Shown in pieces: positions 25,105 through 33,900 of a stretch of 64,000 nucleotides of DNA. Each line of letters begins with the position of its first letter. Positions within the stretch are counted from its first letter, which is position 1. The stretch lies in NCBI RefSeq assembly GCF_005925345.1, contig NZ_SSHJ01000003.1:1-64000 (forward strand), given 5' to 3'. The position numbers and the translations under genes are program-made. The notes beneath the pieces were generated by a model. That model did not search any database. It worked only from the letters and a program-made list of their open reading frames with translations, and was not told where the DNA came from. This DNA is from Pedobacter ureilyticus. GTDB lineage: Bacteria; Bacteroidota; Bacteroidia; Sphingobacteriales; Sphingobacteriaceae.

Positions 25105-27231
25105 TTATGGTGTATTTACCTGCAATATAATAATAAATTCAGTTCCTTTTCCTAGCTCAGAGACAACTTCTACGTGTCCTTTGTGTTTTTCGATGATGCT
25201 GAACACAATAGATAAACCAAGACCAGTACCTTCGCCAATATCTTTGGTAGTAAAGAAAGGTTCAAAAATACGATGTTTTACTTCCTCAGTCATTCCGGTG
25301 CCGGTATCTTTAACACTAATGTATACTTGCTGGTTATGGTACCAGCTTTTAATGGTTAAAAATTCTTCTTCGGCTTGTACTTCTTTACTTTTTATCGCCT
25401 GCACGGCGTTGGCAACCAAGTTCATGAAAACCTGATTGATTTTACCCGGCATACATTCTACTTTAGGTAAGTTGCCCAAGTCTTTAATTACAGTTAAGTT
25501 ATCTGGAAGCGTATTTCTTATCAATACCAATGTAGATAAAAGGCCTTCATTTAAGTCAATGGCTTTCATGTCGGTCTCATCAACACGGCTAAAGTTTCTT
25601 AAACTTCTGATAATTTCTGCTGTTCGTTTGGCTCCTTCGCTAATGCCCGATAGCAAGGAAACGATTTCGGTATTGATAAAGCCTAAGTCTATTTGTTTTT
25701 TGAAGGCTTCAATGGCATCAATTTGAGGTTTAATTTCTTTTTCTAGGTCAATTTGTTCGTATTTGCTAATCACTTCCTTTAAATCGTCAATATCTAATTT
25801 TAAAGGTTTTACATTAGAGGTAACAAAATTTATTGGATTGTTAATTTCGTGTGCGATACCTGCGGTTAACTGACCTAAAGCTGCCATTTTTTCTGCATCA
25901 ACTAATTGAGATTGGGTAGCTTTTAAATTATTTAAGGTAGTATTTAGGGTTTGGTTTGCATTTTCTAATTCTTCGGTGCGTTCTTTAACTTTTTTCTCTA
26001 AAACTACGTTTTGTTCTTTTACTAATTTTTGGTTTTCTAAAGAAGCATTTAGTGCTTGCGCTTGTGCGCTTTCATTTTCCTTCTTGAAATAATTGATCTT
26101 ATCTGCCAGGGCAAACGACAACAAAGTTACTTCAATTGCCGACGAGATTTGCAGCAGATAAGTGGTAAAGGCATTATATGGAAGCACTTCATAATCTTTC
26201 ATGATGAATAAAACTGCACCAACCAATAAAATAGACCAAGCAATTAAATAAAAACCCGCAGGTTTAAAGTGCTTTTTGAAATAAACATAATAAGAGGTGC
26301 TTAACGCGATTACCACACCAAATACCGTTAACACCTGCATAGCTACAAAGCCTATATAAGCATTGGTTACAAATAGCAGCGCCGTGGTAGCAAGGGTAAT
26401 AGCTATAAAAAGCTTTATCAATTGATGAATTTTAGGAGCAAATAGCTTAGTGTTTAAAAAGGATGTTGTAAATAAACTAGCAAAGACTAAACCTAATAGA
26501 GAATACAGTACAACAGAATAGTTGTTAAGGAATGAACTCGCATCCCACAAGTATATTAACCCATATCCTTGAATAGAAATTTGTGTTAACCAAGTAAATA
26601 AGATATAAAAAACATAAAAAATATAGCTCTTATCTCTTACTATAATAAATAGGAACAGGTTATACACGAACATAATCAACATTATGCCAGTATAAATGCC
26701 AAAAATGATATCTTTTAGGGCGTACTTGGCGTGTAGTTTGTTTTCCGTAATTACGGAAATTCTGGTTATAAATGCTTCTTGAGATTTAAGTTTGAGCAGA
26801 AAAATTTCGCCTTTTTTAATGGTATCAGGTAATGCGAATGTAATTCCCTGAGCATTTTTTACTAGGTTATTTTTAAAGAGGCTGAACAAATTGGCTGCTA
26901 AAGGTTTGCCATTTGGTTTTTGATGGTACATTTCACTTACCGAAAATCTGGATTGCTCGATAAACAAAAAGTTGTTGTTAAGAACGAGATCTTTTTCTGC
27001 GGTAAGTTTTATCCAGAAAACAGAGTTTGATACGCCAAAATTGAATATTTCGGTGTCGACAGCGGTAAAATTCTTACTCAGAATATCCTCTACCTTGGCA
27101 TTGTTGCTTTTATCTTTATAAACTGATACTTGGAAAGGGAGTGATTGTAAATCACCTACTTCTGCATAGCTTAATTGGCTAATTAGCAGAAAAAATAAGC
27201 AGAAGAGCGATCTTAATACATGTTGTATCAT
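25105..27231 (-). CDS. 7TMR-DISM sensor histidine kinase
   Basis: A 708-residue membrane sensor. After a signal peptide comes a periplasmic 7TMR-DISM extracellular domain (about 30-170), which resembles carbohydrate- or small-ligand-binding beta-sandwiches. Then come seven TM helices (about 180-395), a coiled coil (about 400-450), HisKA with H461 (AGIAHEINNPINFV) and a complete HATPase (NLVANAVQAI, VKDTGTGMTEEV, GTGLGLSIVFSI). It is a full-length kinase. Its start overlaps the acyltransferase stop by four bases, tying ligand-type synthesis genes and the sensor into one transcript. Confidence 0.93.
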   Translation of the reverse strand: MIQHVLRSLFCLFFLLISQLSYAEVGDLQSLPFQVSVYKDKSNNAKVEDILSKNFTAVDTEIFNFGVSNSVFWIKLTAEKDLVLNNNFLFIEQSRFSVSEMYHQKPNGKPLAANLFSLFKNNLVKNAQGITFALPDTIKKGEIFLLKLKSQEAFITRISVITENKLHAKYALKDIIFGIYTGIMLIMFVYNLFLFIIVRDKSYIFYVFYILFTWLTQISIQGYGLIYLWDASSFLNNYSVVLYSLLGLVFASLFTTSFLNTKLFAPKIHQLIKLFIAITLATTALLFVTNAYIGFVAMQVLTVFGVVIALSTSYYVYFKKHFKPAGFYLIAWSILLVGAVLFIMKDYEVLPYNAFTTYLLQISSAIEVTLLSFALADKINYFKKENESAQAQALNASLENQKLVKEQNVVLEKKVKERTEELENANQTLNTTLNNLKATQSQLVDAEKMAALGQLTAGIAHEINNPINFVTSNVKPLKLDIDDLKEVISKYEQIDLEKEIKPQIDAIEAFKKQIDLGFINTEIVSLLSGISEGAKRTAEIIRSLRNFSRVDETDMKAIDLNEGLLSTLVLIRNTLPDNLTVIKDLGNLPKVECMPGKINQVFMNLVANAVQAIKSKEVQAEEEFLTIKSWYHNQQVYISVKDTGTGMTEEVKHRIFEPFFTTKDIGEGTGLGLSIVFSIIEKHKGHVEVVSELGKGTEFIIILQVNTP

Positions 27232-28049
27232 GTTCTGGATAGGTCAAAAGTTAAATTTACCAAATCGCCCGATTTAGAAGAAATTTCAGTTTTATAAATG
27301 ATTTCCTTTCTCATGTCAAAGGCAATGGTTCTCTGCGGTTCTAGCGTTAACGGAAGATCGATAATGTCGTGGTTAAACATTACCGTTGCTGTTAATTGAT
27401 CTTTTGGGTAATAGAACTTGCCATTAATACCTAACGAAGTTACGACCTGAAATCCACCTCTTAGAACATTTCGGTAGGTTGCCGGAGCTGCCAAGCCAAA
27501 TAATGTAGTTAAGTTAATAAATTTCGAATAGGCTACACAAGCAGTACTTAAATGTAAACTTCCTATCCCTAAACCCGCAATCTCAAACGAGTTCCAAACT
27601 CCTGCAACTTCTCCAGTTCCGGCATCGGTATAGTCATCAACCATTTGGTATATTCTTTCGTCCATATAGCCTACAGCTTCTTCAATAGGGAGCGGATTTA
27701 TTCTATTTGCCCGATGTACCCTGCCGCCTCCCAAAGCTTTTCCGGTATCGGCATCTGTTACCAGCATTACATAAACATCTGGATTTAAAATCCAATCTGC
27801 TTTTGCTGAAGTAATTTGTGTAATGCCGAATATCTCCAAAACACGTCTATGGCCATCAATAAATTGCATACATGCATCTTTATCGTCTATAGCTCTAAAT
27901 GCAGTAAAATTGATATTCTTAATTTCGGGATTATGCTCTTCCAATGGAGAAAATTTTATTGTTGGACTTTCTGATGGTTCTTTCTGGAGATGCGCTAGCC
28001 CTAAAAACTCTAAACATAAATACTGCTGTTTGGTTTTCAGGTTTTTCAA
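27228..28049 (-). CDS. GNAT-like acyltransferase, autoinducer/N-acyl amino acid synthase-like
   Basis: 273 residues by the longest frame. The spacing of RR (68-69), W86, D91, D99/D101, the GGGRVHR strand with R110, and WNSFEIAG with E156 recalls the LuxI / FeeM branch of the acyltransferase fold, where Arg, Trp, Asp and Glu residues frame an acyl-carrier-linked substrate. This is a resemblance in layout, not a verified match. The long frame overlaps the upstream ThiF gene by 119 bases; a TTG at codon 36 (27944) would cut the overlap to 14 bases and is an equally good start. It is the second gene of the operon. A role in making a small acylated product, possibly the kinase ligand, is inference. 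Confidence 0.6.
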   Translation of the reverse strand: MKNLKTKQQYLCLEFLGLAHLQKEPSESPTIKFSPLEEHNPEIKNINFTAFRAIDDKDACMQFIDGHRRVLEIFGITQITSAKADWILNPDVYVMLVTDADTGKALGGGRVHRANRINPLPIEEAVGYMDERIYQMVDDYTDAGTGEVAGVWNSFEIAGLGIGSLHLSTACVAYSKFINLTTLFGLAAPATYRNVLRGGFQVVTSLGINGKFYYPKDQLTATVMFNHDIIDLPLTLEPQRTIAFDMRKEIIYKTEISSKSGDLVNLTFDLSRT

Positions 28050-30258
28050 AAATGGTATTTAATTCTTTTTCGGCTGCTGTTAAATAAAGTTTTTGATTTT
28101 CTGTTAAAGTTAAACTTTTCTCTACAGAATTTTTGTAGAAAAATAATAAAGGCACATTAACTGGGTGTATCTGTAAACCTAAAGCTGTAGCACCCAACCA
28201 CATTTTTTGGGCGGCTATTCCACCCTGTATCCATGATGAAACTTGGTGTCCAGGCAAGGAAATTAAACCAATTGCAGAAGAACTCATAAATTGCTGGGTA
28301 AGCAGCCTTGCAAATGCACCGCCACCGTTAATTTTTTCCAAGAAATCTATCATTCTTCTATCTCGTAAAAGTTGTATACCTAATTGATCGTTGTTATTTA
28401 GATCTAAAGTATGTATACCTATTCCGTCTTGGGTTTGGTTAGCCTGCTCAATGGTCCAACGCATTTCTTTCGTAATAAAATCTTCATGCGCTTCTGGTAT
28501 AAAAATTCTAAATAAATCTGTAGCGGTAGCTATTTGAGCAAGATTTTTTAGTTGTGTTAAGTCTTTAACGAAGGTCAAATTAGCACCGTCGGTTTCTGCT
28601 ACCAGTTTTTTTAGGTAGGTTAGTTCATTGTCTTCAATTTCTGCTCTTTGTGGGCTTTTCCTATTGGTATGCCTAAGCGGAATTTGCTGTGCTAAGAGAA
28701 GTTCTTCTTCGCTAGCTTCAATTCCATCGAAAAACTGAAAAACGGCTAAATGTTTAGGTGCCAACTGGGGGGTAAGTAACCATTGTACCTTTAGTTTTTT
28801 AACGGCCGCTGCCAATAATAAGTTTTCTATAGCACAACCTATAGAGGTATATGAAGATACAAATTGAGGATCTAAATAAGCCAGAGCTGTGCTTTCATCT
28901 AAAAATAGGTGTAGTTTTTTGTCTTGGTAGTGAAGTCTCCAGGGTTGGTTATTGCCACCAGAAGGAGCTCTTTTTACTGCTTCTACCAAATCATTTAATT
29001 CTGTTTCGGTAAGGTTTTTGGCTAACTCGTTGCTTTCAGAAATGTTGTTTTCTCTGATAAATAGCTCAATGTCTTGCGTTGTTAGGGCTTGTTTTTCTGG
29101 GTCTGCTTTTTTTACAGAAGGCAGGGGAGGGGCATCGCAAATCAATTCGTCTAAATCTAAAAAGAACCTGCCGGATATTTTTAAGCTGTTCAGCAAAATT
29201 TTTCTGGAGAGATCTGCGGAAACGCCACCGCCAAAAGTTACTGCACTAGCTAATTGTGGCCAAGTAGAAATAGAGCTCATCAGTTCTACTGCAGATGCTT
29301 TCATTCTTGGCGAGAGTGTTTCAAATCCAGTAACTGCTGTGATATATGGCACTTTTTCATCAAATGTTTTCAAGTCTTTAAACTTGTCCATATCTAGATG
29401 TTCAACCATTCCATGCAAAATAGGTCTTTGAGAATCTAAATCGAACCTTTCAATGTCTATTGTACCTCTATCGCTTCCCTCCATTAATACAGGGATTCGA
29501 AGATTTTTTGCAATTTTTCTTGCGTTTATCTTAATGTCAAAGCTGTCACATTCATCAATTAATAGATCCAATTTTCCATTATCGGTTAAAAAATTGACGA
29601 TATTATCCTCGGTAATGCCTTCATCATAGCAAACTACTTTCAAGAAAGGATCTATTTCCGCTATTTCTCTAGCAACTATTACTGTTTTCTTTAAACCAAT
29701 ATTATGGGCGCCAGTTCTAATTCGGTTGATGTTACTTAAATCCAACTCATCAAAATCGGCAATGCGAAGCTCTCCAAAGCCTCGCTCCATGGCTAAAGTT
29801 AACGATACCGATTGTCCTACGGATAAGCCAATAACCCCGATTTTTTTTGAAGAAAGTACTTGTTGCTCTTCGGCGGTAATTTTATGCTTGTTTCTGTTTG
29901 TTCTTACAATGGCAAATTCTTCTTCGTCTAAAAGATGCACCAATTTGTTACTCCAAGGGTAATAAACCCATACGCCATATTCTTCACTTTTTCCAAGTCG
30001 CTCCGCTACCAAATTTTCTAATTCGGTTTTAGGCATAAAAGTGATTAGAGGTTTCAAACATTTTAAGAGTTCAAATACTTGCTCTTTTATGGTGTCAAAA
30101 ACTTGTAACTGTTTGGTTTCTAAAAGTAGCTGGTTTAGCTTGTGCCTATCTTCATTCTTAGATAGTCTGAATAATTGCGGTCGGTATAAATCTTTGCTTT
30201 TTTTTGTCTGCGCCTTTAGGGCATTTAATAGAGAGGTATCGGCTTCAATGTTGTGCAT
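27931..30258 (-). CDS. ThiF/E1-like and nitroreductase fusion (Rv1355c-like)
   Basis: 775 residues, first gene of the operon. Residues 1-130 are an uncharacterised N-terminal domain. Residues 138-345 are an E1/ThiF adenylation fold: KIGVIGLSVGQ at 139-149, the DFDELDLSNINR segment at 168-179, and LIDECDSFDIKINAR at 233-247. Residues 420-735 are a nitroreductase-like flavin domain with RAPSGGNNQPW at 430-440, the usual FMN phosphate-binding start. No clear E1 catalytic Cys or CxxC zinc pair is obvious. Adenylation joined to flavin-dependent oxidation recalls peptide or amino acid tailoring enzymes. The overall order matches proteins annotated as Rv1355c family. The actual reaction is unknown. 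Confidence 0.8.
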   Translation of the reverse strand: MHNIEADTSLLNALKAQTKKSKDLYRPQLFRLSKNEDRHKLNQLLLETKQLQVFDTIKEQVFELLKCLKPLITFMPKTELENLVAERLGKSEEYGVWVYYPWSNKLVHLLDEEEFAIVRTNRNKHKITAEEQQVLSSKKIGVIGLSVGQSVSLTLAMERGFGELRIADFDELDLSNINRIRTGAHNIGLKKTVIVAREIAEIDPFLKVVCYDEGITEDNIVNFLTDNGKLDLLIDECDSFDIKINARKIAKNLRIPVLMEGSDRGTIDIERFDLDSQRPILHGMVEHLDMDKFKDLKTFDEKVPYITAVTGFETLSPRMKASAVELMSSISTWPQLASAVTFGGGVSADLSRKILLNSLKISGRFFLDLDELICDAPPLPSVKKADPEKQALTTQDIELFIRENNISESNELAKNLTETELNDLVEAVKRAPSGGNNQPWRLHYQDKKLHLFLDESTALAYLDPQFVSSYTSIGCAIENLLLAAAVKKLKVQWLLTPQLAPKHLAVFQFFDGIEASEEELLLAQQIPLRHTNRKSPQRAEIEDNELTYLKKLVAETDGANLTFVKDLTQLKNLAQIATATDLFRIFIPEAHEDFITKEMRWTIEQANQTQDGIGIHTLDLNNNDQLGIQLLRDRRMIDFLEKINGGGAFARLLTQQFMSSSAIGLISLPGHQVSSWIQGGIAAQKMWLGATALGLQIHPVNVPLLFFYKNSVEKSLTLTENQKLYLTAAEKELNTIFEKPENQTAVFMFRVFRASASPERTIRKSNNKIFSIGRA

Positions 30259-30377
30259 TATAATTTAGCTGAAAGATGAATTTTTAGACATAAAAAAGCG
30301 GTTTTCATAGTTAAAACACTAAATTAGTTTTTTAGAATTATAATAAAAAAGTATTTTTAACTTTTATTAGCAGAAAA

Positions 30378-30833
30378 ATGATAGCGAATATTCTTTACGT
30401 TGATGATGAGCCACATAATCTAAGCGCTTTTGCAGCAACTTACCGTAGATTGTACAAGATTTTTACGGCTGAGTCTGCAGACGAAGGTCGGAAGATACTG
30501 GATGCCGAAGATATACAAGTAATTATCACAGATCAACGCATGCCTAAAACTACAGGTGTTGAATTTTTAGCTTCTATTTTAGAGACTTATCCAGAGCCTA
30601 TACGAATGATTTTGACTGGATATACTGATATAGATGCTGTAATTGACGCCATTAATAAGGGGCAAGTGTATAGATATATACAGAAACCATGGATGGAGGA
30701 GGATTTGAGAATTAATATAGATAAGGCTATTGAAATTTATACGCTCAGAAAGGAAAATAGAGAACTTACGGAAAAGTTGCTAGTGGCCAATCAGCAGTTA
30801 GAATTTATAGCTCGCCAAAACCTGCTATCTTAA
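30378..30833 (+). CDS. Response regulator with coiled-coil tail
   Basis: A 151-residue receiver with D9/D10, phospho-acceptor D52 (VIITDQRMPKTTGVEF), Lys in YRYIQKPW near 103 and a C-terminal helix (KENRELTEKLLVANQQLEF). It is closely similar along its length to the receiver half of the hybrid kinase at 24012-25091, suggesting a shared ancestor. It lacks a DNA-binding or enzymatic output. It is transcribed divergently from the operon, with 119 bases between the two starts, so both may share regulation. Confidence 0.9.
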   Translation: MIANILYVDDEPHNLSAFAATYRRLYKIFTAESADEGRKILDAEDIQVIITDQRMPKTTGVEFLASILETYPEPIRMILTGYTDIDAVIDAINKGQVYRYIQKPWMEEDLRINIDKAIEIYTLRKENRELTEKLLVANQQLEFIARQNLLS

Positions 30834-30953
30834 TACCACTGATAACTATTTTTACCGATACATTCTTTTGTTTTGCCGATACTCAAATACATTTAATGAT
30901 ATTTACAATTAGCTTTAGAAATTAGTTGTAGATTAACCTGCCTAAATCTCTTT

Positions 30954-30961
30954 TACTATTG
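30954..30961 (+). promoter_or_regulatory. -7-like element directly before the first T9SS adhesin
   Basis: TACTATTG (seven of eight matches to TAnnTTTG) ends three bases before the ATG at 30965, the same spacing as at guaA. A transcript from here would start at the A of the start codon. Confidence 0.4.
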
Positions 30962-30964
30962 TAA

Positions 30965-33900
30965 ATGAAAAACAAATTTTTGCTCCTTTTGCTTGGCTTC
31001 ATGTTTTATAGCAGTTCAGCTGTAAATGCACAAGCTACTTCTAATAAAGGAACAGATTTTTGGGTGCCTTATGCCGGTCATATAGATGGACTAGTTTCTA
31101 GAATGACGTTGTTTCTCTCGTCTGATGTAAATACTAGCTATAGGGTAATTTCGGATAATAAAACCATTGCAAGTGGTAGTATTATTGCAAATGTGGTAAC
31201 TCCTGTTTTTATAGATCCCAATGAGCATAAGGTATATATTGCAACTTCTAACGTTAAAGAAATAAATAAAGGGATTAATGTAAGTTCTACGGCGCCAATT
31301 TCGGTTTACTGTGTTATTTCAAACAATGCCCGTACAGGTGCTACTTTAGTGTTGCCTACGCCAAGTTTAGAGCAAGAGTACTATGTGTTTTCGCAACAAA
31401 ACAAAGGAAATACTAATAACGCAGCCTATTCTCAATTTACTGTGGTGGCTGTAAAAGATGGAACTAATGTAGAAATTACACCTACCCAGACAGACAAAGA
31501 TGGAGCCAGAACGGCTAATGCAGCCTTTCAGGTTACGTTAAATAAAGGCGATGTGTATCAGTACCAGTCTGCTGATGATTTAACAGGTACTTTAGTTCGG
31601 TCTACTACAGGCTGCGCACCAATTGCCGTTTTTTCTGGAAATACTTGGGCCGCCTATTGCGAACCCAATAATGCCAGAAACCCAAATGGCGGAGATAATC
31701 TTTTTCAGCAATTGTTTCCGCTTACTGCCTGGGGACGTAATTTTGTTTCGGCACCGTTCTACAACACTTTAAATGGTAACACTGATATCATCAAAATTAT
31801 AATTTCTACTGATAATACCACGCTTACCGTAAACGGGAGCACTACAAATGCCAACGGTACTGCCTTGTCCAATCCGTACAGCAAAGGAAGTATAGTAACT
31901 TTTTATAGCAACTCGCCAAATGTAATTAAAGCAACTTCGCCAATTGCGGTAGCACAATATCAAACCTCGCAAACCTGTAATTTGGCTAACGCTGCCAATA
32001 TTACACAGGGCGGTCCTTTTTTGGGAGATCCCGAAATGACCATCTTAAACCCCATTGAGCAAACGCTTAAAGATATTGCTGTTTACTCTAGGTTAAACAG
32101 TGTAGCGGGGGTAAATACCAACATTTCCAAATATTTTTTAAATATCATCATCAAAACGGTAGATATATCAGGTTTTACTTTAGATGGAATTACTATTGCT
32201 AGTCAATTTAATCCCATTGCCGATGGCGAATATAGTTATGCCGTGGTAGATGTAACCAATTCTACAGATCAACACAGGTTAATTGCAAGTGGTGGCTTTG
32301 TAGCAATTGCCTATGGCTATGGGCAGGTAGAATCTTACGCTTACTTGGCCGGTACCGACTTGAAAAATCTGAAAAGTAACATTCAGGTTTTTTCTAGTGG
32401 AGGAACAATTGCCTCGACAAATTTTTGTTTGGGAACGAACTTTGATTTTGTGTTAAAGCTGCCATATATTACCAATAAACTAACATGGAACTTAAATAAT
32501 GGTGCCAAGATTGAGGTTACCAATAGCCCAGTTTACACTACTGCGGTAGAAGACGGCCAAACCTATTATTTATATAAGTATGTGTTGCCTCCTTCGAGTT
32601 TTGTAAATCCTGGTAATTACGCACTACGTGTTGTTATAGAAAAACCACAGGGCGCTACTTGTGCTACAGATGAAGAAATTTTGACCAATTTCGATATCTT
32701 TTCTCCAGATTTTACACTACCTACCGAAGCCTGCGTAAATACCGATGTTCAATTTACAGACTCGTCGCCAAGAAGCGGAGGCAGTATAAAAACATGGAAC
32801 TGGAATTTTGGAGACGGTTTTACTTCTACCCAACAAAACCCTAAACATAAATTTACTACGCCGGGTTTAAAAACGATAATCTTAAATGTAACTACTGCTA
32901 TTGGCTGTAATCTTTCAGTAACTAAAACTATGAATGTTTTAGCTGCCCCCAAATCTGCATTTACCGCTGTAGGGCCATTTTGCATCAACTCAACCATCCA
33001 ATTTAATAACCAAAGCACTTTTGTAAACAGTAATATTGCAAGCCAAAAATGGGATTTCGGAAACGGACAGCCAATGTCTTCCGACAAGTCTCCAACTACA
33101 ACTTACAATGCAGCCGGTAATTACAATGTTAAACTGATCTCCACATCTTCGAGTGGTTGCGCAGATACACTCATCAAAGCCATTACCATTTACGAAACAC
33201 CAGAAGTTACCTTTAAAGATCCCGGTTCTTGTGTAAATGATATGGTGCAATATGAAGCAACGGCGTTGAAGGGCAATATTATAGCTTGGTTGTGGGATTT
33301 TGGAGATGGTTCTAACGACGCGGCTCAGCAAACCCTCCAAAATCCATTACATCGTTATACTGCTCCAGGTACTTATACGGTTAAATTAATTGCTACATCA
33401 GAGCAAGGATGCTCGGTAAATTTTGCTAAGCAAATAGTGATTAGTGGAAGTAATCCAAATGCGGTTTTTGAAGTGAAAAATGCAGCAAACCTATGTGCCA
33501 ATGTAGATGTGTCGTTTGAAAACAAGAGCACTATTGCTTTTGGAAATATTACTAAAATAGAATGGATATTTGATTACAAAGTAGGTGGTGCAAATGCAAT
33601 AGTTGTAGATCATAATCCGGTATTGGGTAAAATTTATACACATAAATATCCAAATGCATCGGTTAAAACAGATTATGCTGTTGTAATGCGAGCTTATTCT
33701 GGGCAAGTATGTTTTACCGAAACAGCCCCTGTTGTGGTTAGCGTGTACCCAGCTGCCAATTTAACTGTAAACGCTTTAGAACCACTTTGCGAAACAGATA
33801 ACCCTGTCCAATTAATTGTAAAAGACGAAAATAACCTATCCGGAACATTTACCTATTCTGGAACAGGAATTTCTTCAGCTGGACTTTTTAATCCAGCAAT

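Noticed and set aside
28952..29431. 159-codon plus-strand frame opposite the ThiF-nitroreductase gene
   Set aside because: It is the serine-rich complement of a recognisable coding region and lacks any domain or signal.
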